Notes: a model not told the origin generated them from the sequence alone. A DNA stretch of 9,646 nucleotides from Ruminococcaceae bacterium UBA1691 (GCA_002320555.1 DCJV01000145.1:18082-27727); one strand, 5' to 3'. Shown: positions 1-6,364, numbered from the stretch's first letter. Numbers and translations are program-made.

Positions 1-25
1 GCCGGTGACGCAGGATGGTTTTTAT

Positions 26-57
26 AAATAAAAACGGCTGCGCGGAAATGCGCAGCC
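26..57 (-). terminator. Rho-independent terminator of serS
   Basis: Read on the minus strand, an 8-bp perfect stem (GGCTGCGC with GCGCAGCC, plus-strand arms 36-43 and 50-57) closes a 6-nt loop and is followed by GTTTTTATTT. It begins about 18 nt after the serS stop codon, so it should end the serS transcript. The first 25 bases of the window hold no recognisable feature. Confidence 0.9.
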
Positions 58-75
58 AAACTTGATGAATCATTT

Positions 76-1356
76 TTAGCGGATTGCGTCCTTGCCGCCC
101 ATATACATCCGCAGCGGCTCCGGAATGGCAACCGAGCCGTCCGCCTGCAGGTTGTTCTCCAGGAAGGCGATCAGCATGCGGGGAGGGGCGACCACGGTAT
201 TGTTGAGCGTATGCGGGAAATAATTCCCCTTCTCCTTGTTGCGCACGCGGATGCCGAGCCTGCGCGCCTGCGCGTCGCCGAGGTTGGAGCAGCTGCCCAC
301 CTCAAAATATTTCTGCTGACGGGGTGACCAAGCCTCCACGTCGATGCTCTTGACCTTCAAATCGGCGAGGTCGCCGGAGCAGCATTCCAACGAGCGCACA
401 GGGATATCTAAGCTGCGGAAGAATTCAATGGTATAGTGATACAGCTTTTCAAACCACTCCTTGCTCTCCTCCGGCTTACACACAACCACCATTTCCTGCT
501 TTTCAAACTGATGGATGCGGTAAACCCCGCGCTCCTCAATGCCGTGCGCGCCGACCTCCTTGCGGAAGCACGGCGAATAGCTCGTCAGCGTCTGCGGCAG
601 ATCCTTTTCCTCCAGCAGCGTATCGATGAATTTGCCGATCATCGAATGCTCACTCGTGCCGATCAGGTAGAGATCCTCCCCTTCGATCTTGTACATCATG
701 TTCTCCATCTCGGCAAAGCTCATCACGCCGTCCACGACGTTGCCGCGGATCATAAAGGGCGGCACATAATAGGTGAAACCCTTGTCGATCATGAAATCCC
801 TTGCATAGGAAAGGATGGCGGAATGCAGGCGGGCGATATCTCCCCGCAGGTAATAAAAGCCGTTGCCGCTCGTTTTGCGCGCGCTGTCCAGATCGATGCC
901 GCCAAAGCGCTCCATGATCTCCACATGATAGGGCACCTCATATTCCGGCACGCGGGGCTCTCCAAATCGCTCGAGCTCCACGTTTTCGCTGTCGTCCTTT
1001 CCGATCGGGACAGTCGGGTCGATGATATTCGGGATGACCAGCATACGCTCGCGGATTTGTGCAGAGAGCGCATTTATCTCCGCGTCGAGGCCGTTCATTT
1101 CCTCCGCCATATCGGATACGCTCTTTTTGGCCTGCTCTGCCTCTTCCCTTTGGCCCTTCGCCATGAAAGCCCCGATCTGCTTACTGATGGCATTGCGCTG
1201 ACTGCGAAGATATTCGCAGCGCGTGCGCGCGGCGCGGCATTTTTCATCGAGCTTGATCACCTCGTCGACCAGCGCAACCTTCTCATCCTGAAATTTCTTC
1301 CGGATATTCTCCTTAACGACATCCGGATTTGCCCGTAAGAATTTGATGTCTAACAT
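76..1356 (-). CDS. serS: Seryl-tRNA synthetase
   Basis: Charges tRNA-Ser with serine in the cytoplasm (class II synthetase, 426 aa, normal family length). Residues 1-110 form the charged, helical N-terminal arm that holds the tRNA long variable arm; the rest is the catalytic domain. Visible motifs are T234-S235-E236, motif 2 around F264-R265-K266-E267 and R280-x-H-Q-F-x-K-x-E, and motif 3 around L384-N-N-T with R393. The start is the ATG at 1356, because the protein then begins MLDIKFLRANP as SerRS usually does and an AAGGAG lies 7 nt upstream; a longer in-frame ORF to 1419 would run into the terminator of the leader. It is controlled by the serine T-box directly upstream. Motif 3 reads LNNTVVAPPR rather than the E. 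coli-like GSGLA form, and TSEH replaces the usual TAEV, so it belongs to a less common bacterial SerRS subtype. Function is secure. Confidence 0.97.
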   Translation of the reverse strand: MLDIKFLRANPDVVKENIRKKFQDEKVALVDEVIKLDEKCRAARTRCEYLRSQRNAISKQIGAFMAKGQREEAEQAKKSVSDMAEEMNGLDAEINALSAQIRERMLVIPNIIDPTVPIGKDDSENVELERFGEPRVPEYEVPYHVEIMERFGGIDLDSARKTSGNGFYYLRGDIARLHSAILSYARDFMIDKGFTYYVPPFMIRGNVVDGVMSFAEMENMMYKIEGEDLYLIGTSEHSMIGKFIDTLLEEKDLPQTLTSYSPCFRKEVGAHGIEERGVYRIHQFEKQEMVVVCKPEESKEWFEKLYHYTIEFFRSLDIPVRSLECCSGDLADLKVKSIDVEAWSPRQQKYFEVGSCSNLGDAQARRLGIRVRNKEKGNYFPHTLNNTVVAPPRMLIAFLENNLQADGSVAIPEPLRMYMGGKDAIR

Positions 1357-1396
1357 ATTGATCTCCTTTCTCGATCGTGCCGGAGTCCTCTTCGGC

Positions 1397-1434
1397 AAAA
1401 TAAAAAGCCTCCGCCCCACTTATGGGACGGAAGC
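1397..1434 (-). terminator. T-box-controlled intrinsic terminator
   Basis: An 11-bp stem with two G-U pairs (GCTTCCGTCCC with GGGGCGGAGGC; plus-strand arms 1424-1434 and 1407-1417) has a 6-nt loop and is followed by TTTTTATTTT. Its 5' arm (TTCCGTCCC) can instead pair with the GGG and CGGAA of the T-box, forming the antiterminator, so the two folds exclude each other. Termination here is the off state when tRNA-Ser is charged. Confidence 0.92.
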
Positions 1435-1621
1435 TGATTTCCGCGGTGCCACCCATTTTGCCGGAACTCCGGCCTCTTTTGCCGCGCTGTAACGGGCGCG
1501 CCCCTCCAGCTCCTCGCCGGCAGCTCCGAAAGTGGAAAGGCTTGCGTCTTTGCCGATTCCCACCATCCATCGGCTCTCTAAAAAAGACTGGTCAAACCGC
1601 AGCTTTCATCTTCGCTGATTT
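1397..1621 (-). promoter_or_regulatory. Serine T-box riboswitch (leader of serS)
   Basis: This leader binds uncharged tRNA-Ser and then prevents termination before serS. All expected parts can be read on the minus strand. Stem I has basal helix GAAAG/CTTTC (1603-1607 with 1528-1532), a specifier loop, GGTTTG/CAAGCC (1593-1598 with 1539-1544), GTCTTT/AAAGAC (1583-1588 with 1546-1551), an AGAGAG distal bulge and distal helix CCGAT/ATCGG around a GGTG loop. The specifier loop holds UCC followed by A (UCC = 1536-1534), a serine codon. A small stem III with a CCGTTA loop sits at 1484-1499, an extra hairpin at 1460-1473, and the T-box itself, GGGTGGCACCGCGG, at 1454-1441. The T-box bulge is UGGC; its C would pair with G73, the tRNA-Ser discriminator base. 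The 5' end is inferred from the promoter. Confidence 0.95.
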
Positions 1622-1627
1622 TTTAAT

Positions 1628-1656
1628 AGTATATCCGACTTTTTCCGTTTTGACAA
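1628..1656 (-). promoter_or_regulatory. Sigma-A promoter of serS leader
   Basis: On the minus strand, -35 TTGTCA (1656-1651) and -10 TATACT (1633-1628) are separated by exactly 17 nt. Both differ from consensus at one base. Transcription should start near 1621, just upstream of T-box stem I, which fits the leader. Upstream DNA (1657-1740) is very AT-rich. Confidence 0.85.
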
Positions 1657-1736
1657 GAGGATATTTCCACATCCCTGTTCTGTTTTGCAATATTTTAATT
1701 AAATATAAACAAAAGATAAATTTAAATAGTAATATA

Positions 1737-1765
1737 TTGACTTTATCTCTGATTTCTATTAGTTT
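1737..1765 (+). promoter_or_regulatory. Candidate promoter of the lipoprotein gene
   Basis: TTGACT (1737-1742) is followed 17 nt later by TAGTTT (1760-1765), a weak -10. It lies about 75 nt before the lipoprotein start in a strongly AT-rich stretch (about 1681-1780). This intergenic region is divergent and must contain a plus-strand promoter, but other A/T hexamers such as TATATT at 1774-1779 could serve, so the exact site is uncertain. Confidence 0.35.
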
Positions 1766-1841
1766 TGAACTGATATATTTGTGGGTGAAATGGAGTATTT
1801 CGGAATCGGGGCCCACATGAGAGAGAAGGGAGTTTCTAAGC

Positions 1842-2738
1842 ATGAAACAAAGCAAACGTTTTTTAGCAATTTTACTGGCTCTTGCGATGACTATTGCAAT
1901 GACTGCCTGCACATCGGACAAAACGGATGATACAAGCACGGACCCATCCGTCAACCAGCCGGCAAACGAGGAATCTTTCCCCTCCGGAGAAACCGGCGAA
2001 AGCGGTGTGCCGGAGTCCGGCACGCAAGAGAACACGCAGGCTGTTTCCGAATCCGGGGAAACATCCGTGATGTCAGATCCACATCAACCCTCTAAAGAGA
2101 AAACGACTGCGCCGAAAGCCGACAATAATGATCCGACGAAGATGACGAAGGCGGAACTCGTCAATTATTATAATACGGCGGCGAATGACGCGAAGGCGAA
2201 TGCAAAGAGCATTACCAAAACACAGAGTCAGGCGAGTTTGGCTAAGGCGCCGGAAATCAGCAATGGATTCCTTCAGAGTGCTGCGAATACGCTGATGAAG
2301 GCCTTCCTCTCTGATTCTCCAAAGTCTGTAAATGAAACCTACTCTTCGGCCGCTGAGAAAAAAGAGAATTTCTATGTGGCCGGGCAGAGTTATTCCAGCA
2401 AGCTAACTGCATCTGATGTAACCTCAACCACCTGTAAAAAGAGCGGCAGCAACTATATCGTTACACTCAAGGTAAGGGGGAGCAGCGTTTCTAAAGCCTT
2501 CTCCACGGTTACTAAGAGCCAGATCACGGATGCCGTGAAGGGAATGATCAAGTTTAACAGCATTGATATTTCCTACGCTACCTCTACGATTCAGGCTACG
2601 ATCGGATCCAATGGCAGGCTTCAGAAGGTCTATTATGATATGCCGAGCGTTACCATGAATTTTAACGTAAAATTAGGAGGCGGGATTCAAGCTTCTCTTG
2701 CCATCCGATTGGGCGACTGGTTCACCATCAACTGGTAA
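1842..2738 (+). CDS. Lipoprotein of unknown function
   Basis: A 298-aa secreted lipoprotein. Residues 1-22 are a signal peptide with a KQSKR basic start and hydrophobic core; the lipobox reads MTAC with C23 as the lipidated residue. Residues 24-98 are a disordered linker rich in Ser, Thr, Glu, Gly and Pro, which would hold the following domain away from the membrane. The C-terminal domain (about 99-298) starts with a helical, Ala/Lys-rich segment (KMTKAELVNYYNTAANDAKA) and ends in alternating beta-like strands with a terminal GDWFTINW. I do not recognise a catalytic motif. Similar YYN-TA-N-AK segments are, from memory, common in lipoproteins of Ruminococcaceae, but I cannot assign a function. 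The start is supported by GAAGGGAG 9 nt before the ATG. It stands alone, divergent from serS, with its own terminator. Confidence 0.88.
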   Translation: MKQSKRFLAILLALAMTIAMTACTSDKTDDTSTDPSVNQPANEESFPSGETGESGVPESGTQENTQAVSESGETSVMSDPHQPSKEKTTAPKADNNDPTKMTKAELVNYYNTAANDAKANAKSITKTQSQASLAKAPEISNGFLQSAANTLMKAFLSDSPKSVNETYSSAAEKKENFYVAGQSYSSKLTASDVTSTTCKKSGSNYIVTLKVRGSSVSKAFSTVTKSQITDAVKGMIKFNSIDISYATSTIQATIGSNGRLQKVYYDMPSVTMNFNVKLGGGIQASLAIRLGDWFTINW

Positions 2739-2766
2739 AAGCAGCAGAATTTTTTAAACAACGAAC

Positions 2767-2803
2767 GGAGCGTTCTGCAGGATATGCAAAACGCTCCATT
2801 TTT
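2767..2803 (+). terminator. Rho-independent terminator of the lipoprotein gene
   Basis: An 8-bp perfect stem, GGAGCGTT (2767-2774) with AACGCTCC (2790-2797), has a possible inner TGCA/TGCA helix and is followed by ATTTTTA. It lies 28 nt after the lipoprotein stop codon. Confidence 0.9.
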
Positions 2804-2858
2804 ATATTATACAGAGTATATAAATAATATACCGTTTCAAAATAACTTCAATGCATTC

Positions 2859-2887
2859 TTTACAATATCCAGACGGACTGTTATAAT
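2859..2887 (+). promoter_or_regulatory. Sigma-A promoter of the GtrA-GH18 unit
   Basis: TTTACA (2859-2864) and a perfect TATAAT (2882-2887) are separated by 17 nt, with an extended -10 TG at 2879-2880. Transcription should start near 2894, leaving a leader of about 70 nt before the GtrA-family gene. No regulatory hairpin is evident in that leader. Confidence 0.85.
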
Positions 2888-2964
2888 AAAATTCGTTATT
2901 ATGCATACCGCATCAAACAGCTCTCGGGTTGCTTTTTGAATCAATCGTGAAGGAGCGCACATGC

Positions 2965-3471
2965 ATGAAGGAAACCAAAGAACGCGCAGCGATTCCCACC
3001 CCTGTGCCTGGCAGGCCGAAGCTTACTAAAAAGCAGAATTTTTTGCAGGCTGTCAAATTCACGCTGTTTTCCATAAGCGCTGGAGCCATTCAGATCATCA
3101 GCTCCACCATCTGCAAAGAGGGATTTCATTGGCCGCCGATGGGCTGTTATATCACGGGCCTGGTCCTGTCTGTGTTATGGAATTTCACCTTCAACCGGAA
3201 ATTCACCTTTAAGTCCGCCAACAATGTCCCCCTTGCCATGCTCAAGGTCGCGGGGTACTACGCCGTGTTTTCCCCACTGTCCACCTGGTGGGTAGGCGCG
3301 CTGACCAGAATCGGCTGGAATTACTATCTGGTGCAAATCGGCACGATGCTGATTAATTTTGTGACGGAATTCCTCTTTGACCGCTTTGTTGTTTTCGGCA
3401 AATCGATTAATACCAACGCTCTTGGCAAAAAAGAACAGCAAAAGCTCTTGGAGGAAAGTAAAAATAGGTGA
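2965..3471 (+). CDS. GtrA-family membrane protein
   Basis: A 168-aa integral membrane protein of the GtrA family, small four-helix proteins thought to move lipid-linked sugars (undecaprenyl-phosphate-glucose in the founding example) across the membrane or to help in wall-polymer glycosylation. Hydrophobic segments lie near residues 28-50, 60-75, 92-112 and 118-140. The two family repeats are visible: W72-N-F-T-F-N-R-K-F-T-F after helix 2, and N131-F-V-T-E-F-L-F-D-R-F-V-V-F after helix 4. Residues 1-24 and the Lys/Glu-rich tail should be cytoplasmic. The ATG at 2965 is chosen because AAGGAG lies 9 nt upstream; an in-frame TTG at 2929 lacks a good site, and the ATG at 2961 is out of frame. The gene is followed after 22 nt by a GH18 lipoprotein and is probably co-transcribed with it. 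The substrate cannot be read from sequence. Confidence 0.9.
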   Translation: MKETKERAAIPTPVPGRPKLTKKQNFLQAVKFTLFSISAGAIQIISSTICKEGFHWPPMGCYITGLVLSVLWNFTFNRKFTFKSANNVPLAMLKVAGYYAVFSPLSTWWVGALTRIGWNYYLVQIGTMLINFVTEFLFDRFVVFGKSINTNALGKKEQQKLLEESKNR

Positions 3472-3493
3472 TTAGGAGGAGAACATAAGACAT

Positions 3494-4960
3494 ATGAAAA
3501 AGCTGATGAATCGTTCGCTTGCCGCATGTTTAGCGCTTTTGCTCCTTTTGGAACTTGCAGGCTGCGGCACGGGAATAAAATCCGCCGACTTTATCACAGA
3601 AAAAAATCTGATGGAAAACGCTTCGATGAAAGACGATGGGGCCAACAATCTCTCCAATGGCAAATGGAGCGGCTCTAAAAACAGCTATTTGGAGATTTCC
3701 TTTCCACAGGAGGTAACGCTCAATACGGTCGTCCTGCGGGAAAAGGGTTCCCATATCCGCGCATTTCAAATCCAGACTCCAAGTGGAGACGGCTATAAAA
3801 CCATTTATCAGAACGATAAGGTAGATGCTTACCGCTACTGCGCATTCCCGGAGGTAACAACATCTTCGTTGCGTATCGTTGTAACGGACGGCGCCGATTT
3901 TACCTTGGAGGGCATCGAAGCCTACCGGATTACAGGCAGTAAGCCGGATCATTTCCGCGTCACCTCCTATGTCGTGACCGACAGTATCTATGACCGCGCC
4001 GCTATAAGCGAGAAGCATTTCGGCGTGATTACGGACGTAATCCTGTTCGGCAGCCTTTCCTTTGACAAGGATGGGAATCTTTCCTTCCAGGACAAAGAGA
4101 TCGGCGGGAAGCAGATCGGCGGACAGCAGGTCTTTGAAACGGCGCTCCGGAATGTACGTGAGGCGGTCGGTGAACGGGATGTCCACCTCTATGTCAATCT
4201 ACTCGGCCCTGACGCCCCATCAGAAATTGAGGACTGGAACGAATCGATGTATGCCAAGGCCGACCTGCACAAATCGGCTATGACGGGAGACAACGGCAAA
4301 AAGCTGATCCGCTCGATCACAGAGCTCCTCGAGAAATATGGCTTAGATGGCGTCTTTTTTGATTGGGAATATCCGCTGCGCAAAAAAGACTGGGAGGTTT
4401 TCGACCAGTTTATCCTCTCGCTCGACGGGGCGCTCGGCGAAAAGAAGCTTGGCATCGCCGTGCAGAGCTGGGCGCTCAAAGCCTCCAAGGAGGCTATTGA
4501 AAAAATCGACCTGGCGGAGGTGATGACCTACGATATGTTTGATGAGGATGGTTACCATGCGCCCTTCTATCCCTGCGCGGTAACGGAAATCAACGCCCTA
4601 TTGAAAAAGGGCTTCCAAAAAGAACAACTTGACTTTGGCGTTCCCTTTTATGCGCGGCCCACGGATCGGGCAGCCCAGTGGTTCGATTATCAAACAGAGG
4701 CGGAGAAACTCGGCTGGTCCGGCAACGTGGCAACCGGTCCCCAGCAGGTGACAGAATGGCAGGGCGGTACGCCCGTTCAAGTCACCGCCACCTCGCCCCG
4801 CTACTACAATGGCTGTCAAATGATCTATGATAAAACCGCCTACGCGATGGATTTCGGTCTGGGCGGGATGATGGTTTGGAATTATGCGGGGGACCTACCT
4901 TATGAAAATCCGCTTTCCCTGTTCCGTGCCATGGAGACGGCAATCAGCCAGCGATCATAG
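3494..4960 (+). CDS. Lipoprotein with F5/8-type domain and GH18 glycosidase domain
   Basis: A 488-aa surface lipoprotein. Signal peptide 1-23 ends in lipobox LAGC, with C24 lipidated. Residues about 37-145 look like an F5/8 type C (galactose-binding-like) beta-sandwich, a common carbohydrate-binding module: N-x-x-D-G-x-x-x-x-LSNGKW, then LEISFPQEVTLNTVVLRE, ending LRIVVTDG. Residues about 155-485 form a GH18 barrel: beta-4 signature D285-G-V-F-F-D290-W-E292, with E292 the expected acid/base and D290 its partner; MTYD at 344-347; GVPFYAR at 382-388; and a final GGMMVW462 strand. GH18 enzymes cut beta-1,4 GlcNAc links in chitin, peptidoglycan or N-glycans. The usual middle Asp of DxxDxDxE is Phe288 here, so activity may be altered. 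AGGAGG is 14 nt before the ATG, rather far, but no closer start codon exists and this one gives the intact signal peptide. It follows the GtrA gene and shares its promoter. Confidence 0.9.
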   Translation: MKKLMNRSLAACLALLLLLELAGCGTGIKSADFITEKNLMENASMKDDGANNLSNGKWSGSKNSYLEISFPQEVTLNTVVLREKGSHIRAFQIQTPSGDGYKTIYQNDKVDAYRYCAFPEVTTSSLRIVVTDGADFTLEGIEAYRITGSKPDHFRVTSYVVTDSIYDRAAISEKHFGVITDVILFGSLSFDKDGNLSFQDKEIGGKQIGGQQVFETALRNVREAVGERDVHLYVNLLGPDAPSEIEDWNESMYAKADLHKSAMTGDNGKKLIRSITELLEKYGLDGVFFDWEYPLRKKDWEVFDQFILSLDGALGEKKLGIAVQSWALKASKEAIEKIDLAEVMTYDMFDEDGYHAPFYPCAVTEINALLKKGFQKEQLDFGVPFYARPTDRAAQWFDYQTEAEKLGWSGNVATGPQQVTEWQGGTPVQVTATSPRYYNGCQMIYDKTAYAMDFGLGGMMVWNYAGDLPYENPLSLFRAMETAISQRS

Positions 4961-4979
4961 GAAAAAAGAAAGTTTGGAC

Positions 4980-5023
4980 TAACAAAGCAACGCGGGCACT
5001 GTATGGCCCGCGTTGCTTTGTTA
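4980..5023 (+). terminator. Long perfect hairpin after the GH18 gene, likely terminator
   Basis: An 18-bp uninterrupted stem (arms 4980-4997 and 5006-5023, core GCAACGCGGGC/GCCCGCGTTGC) closes an 8-nt loop, 19 nt after the GH18 stop. A T-run (TTTTT at 5031-5035) comes only 7 nt past the stem on the plus strand, and on the minus strand another T-rich stretch (4961-4972) lies about 8 nt beyond. Because the neighbouring genes converge here, it may stop transcription from both sides. Confidence 0.75.
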
Positions 5024-5065
5024 CGCCGTGTTTTTCTGCTGCCCGTTTCATAAGATCATCGTCAA

Positions 5066-5096
5066 GCCCTCCTGCTGCATGGAGGGCCACATTTTT
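5066..5096 (+). terminator. Second hairpin between convergent genes
   Basis: GCCCTCC (5066-5072) pairs perfectly with GGAGGGC (5081-5087) around an 8-nt loop. On the plus strand TTTTT follows at 5092-5096; on the minus strand no T-run follows. It sits 30 nt past the foldase gene's stop codon on the other strand, so it could be a back-up plus-strand terminator or the processed 3' end of the foldase mRNA. Confidence 0.5.
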
Positions 5097-5117
5097 AGCT
5101 GAGACAGCTTTTCCGAG

Positions 5118-6167
5118 TCAGGTAGCCGATTCCGTCTGCTGGGGTTGTGAGGCGCCTGTGCTTTCAGCCCCGCTGACCGCCTGGGCTGTGCCGCTCTCCT
5201 TCGTATGCTTTTCATCCACAGCCTTTTCGCACCGTTTGAGCGTCCCGCCTTTTTCATCCACTTCAAAGGAATTCTCCCGCTCCTGCAGAAGCTTCTCAAA
5301 GTCTTCTCCCTTCATGCTCTGCAGCACGTCTGTACGGTACTGGGTGAAATAGCTTCCTTCATCACCCAAAGCGTCCATCTTCTGTACCACATAAAGGAAG
5401 GTGGAGAGGGTAATCACCTTCACATCCCCGTTCTTCATCGCCGCAACCTGCTCATAAAAGCCCTCCGGATAATCCGTATTTTGGCCGTCGATCACAGAGG
5501 CGGCAAGCTCACCCCCGGCGGCACTTTTTTGAGCTTCCAAATATTTGGTATTGACCTCCTCGATTGAGGTGCCATTGCGGATATTATCCGCCATTGTATT
5601 AAATTGCTGCTTAATTTCAGCAACGCGCTCATCACTGAGCGCCACCGGCTCTCCCACATCATTTGTGTCAGTCAGATAGCCGTTGATCGATTTAAAGACG
5701 ACGAAGTGTGAGGAAAAATAAGCTTTCAGCTCTTCATCCGCTACCGGCTGCAGGCCGTCGGCCCCATAATAAGCGTCCAGTAACAGCTTCCGGCGCTCTT
5801 CATTTTCCCGCACCTTCATCAGCGCCTGCTTGCTGATCCCCAAACTCGTATAATACGAGCTAAAAAACTTCCACTGCTGATTGACCCAGGCGGATGCAGA
5901 GGCTTCCTGCTTTGTCTGCAAGGAAAGAGAAAGCTCTGCTGCCAGCGTGTTGACCGCTACATATTCCTTGCAAAGATTGACCGCATTCTCCCGTGCGTCG
6001 CCCGGATAGGTCTTGGGGGAGCGCTTTACAAGATCATAGTAGTAGGTATAAATTTCGCTGCTGATCTGCGCGCCGCCGATGGAAAGCGCCGTTCTGGGGC
6101 CGCCGCAGGCGGTCAGAAGCGTAATAAACAGCGTCAGCGCCGTCACAGCGCACAGGATTCGTTTCAT
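5118..6167 (-). CDS. SurA/PrsA-like foldase lipoprotein
   Basis: A 349-aa exported lipoprotein: signal peptide 1-20 and lipobox LTAC with C21. Residues about 24-150 resemble the SurA N-terminal helical chaperone domain (I-x-S-E-I-Y-T-Y-Y-Y start, charged helices, then V142-A-D-E-E-L-K-A-Y). Residues about 155-266 sit where PrsA-type proteins carry a parvulin prolyl isomerase domain, with recognisable remnants: T200-S-I-E-E-V, G218-G-E-L, E235-GFYEQVAAMKNGDV and a final strand LYVVQKMD. The usual H-I-L and second catalytic His motifs are not seen, so isomerase activity is doubtful. Residues 270-310 are helical again; 315-349 form a polar Ser/Thr/Gln/Gly tail. The ATG at 6167 is preferred over in-frame ATGs at 6179 and 6245 because GGAGGT lies directly upstream and it gives a clean signal peptide. 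Likely role: folding of exported proteins outside the membrane. Confidence 0.82.
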   Translation of the reverse strand: MKRILCAVTALTLFITLLTACGGPRTALSIGGAQISSEIYTYYYDLVKRSPKTYPGDARENAVNLCKEYVAVNTLAAELSLSLQTKQEASASAWVNQQWKFFSSYYTSLGISKQALMKVRENEERRKLLLDAYYGADGLQPVADEELKAYFSSHFVVFKSINGYLTDTNDVGEPVALSDERVAEIKQQFNTMADNIRNGTSIEEVNTKYLEAQKSAAGGELAASVIDGQNTDYPEGFYEQVAAMKNGDVKVITLSTFLYVVQKMDALGDEGSYFTQYRTDVLQSMKGEDFEKLLQERENSFEVDEKGGTLKRCEKAVDEKHTKESGTAQAVSGAESTGASQPQQTESAT

Positions 6168-6184
6168 AGCTACCTCCATTTTCA

Positions 6185-6197
6185 CCGGCCGAGCCGG
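6185..6197 (-). other. Short GC hairpin in the foldase leader
   Basis: CCGGC (6185-6189) and GCCGG (6193-6197) form a 5-bp stem with a 3-nt loop just upstream of the foldase ribosome binding site (6172-6177). It could modestly affect translation; no known riboswitch matches it. Confidence 0.35.
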
Positions 6198-6253
6198 CCA
6201 GTACCAGATCCGTTCAAAAACAATATCCCCGCAGGGCTTGTCCATTGGCTTTG

Positions 6254-6282
6254 ATTATACATCATCACCGGGAAAAAGTCCA
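6254..6282 (-). promoter_or_regulatory. Sigma-A promoter of the foldase gene
   Basis: On the minus strand TGGACT (6282-6277, four of six consensus bases) and a perfect TATAAT (6259-6254) are separated by 17 nt. The start would be near 6247, giving a leader of about 80 nt. Confidence 0.75.
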
Positions 6283-6301
6283 TAAACTCGGTCCCCTCCT
6301 C

Positions 6302-6330
6302 TTTAAAAAGAAGATGGACTATGTTAGAAT
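6302..6330 (+). promoter_or_regulatory. Promoter of the aminotransferase-trpS unit
   Basis: TTTAAA (6302-6307) and TAGAAT (6325-6330) are 17 nt apart. Transcription would start near 6337, about 28 nt before the ATG. The -10 lies within the left arm of an inverted repeat, so a protein bound there would block polymerase. Confidence 0.65.
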
Positions 6331-6343
6331 AATGGTATTCTAA
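6324..6343. repeat. Perfect 8+8 inverted repeat over the -10, operator candidate
   Basis: TTAGAATA (6324-6331) and TATTCTAA (6336-6343) are perfect inverted copies separated by ATGG. The repeat is A/T-rich and lies across the -10 and predicted start site of the aminotransferase promoter, a classic place for a dimeric repressor. It is too AT-rich and lacks a T-run, so it does not look like a terminator. No regulator gene is adjacent in the window. Confidence 0.6.
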
Positions 6344-6364
6344 TAGGATAAATGAGGTATTATT

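Noticed and set aside
436..1338. 300-codon open frame on the plus strand opposite serS
   Set aside because: It lies wholly antisense to serS, whose protein is clearly real; the translated product has no recognisable domain and no ribosome site supports it.
1357..1419. Longer serS start at 1419
   Set aside because: It would add 21 residues encoded by the T-box terminator and spacer; the start at 1356 has a proper ribosome site and matches family N-termini.
1781..1816. GTGGG ... CCCAC inverted repeat before the lipoprotein gene
   Set aside because: Only 5 bp with a 26-nt loop; expected by chance and not linked to any known element.
1592..2035. 147-codon minus-strand frame across the divergent region
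   Set aside because: It covers the serS promoter, the leader start and the antisense of the lipoprotein signal peptide, and its product looks like translated AT-rich spacer.
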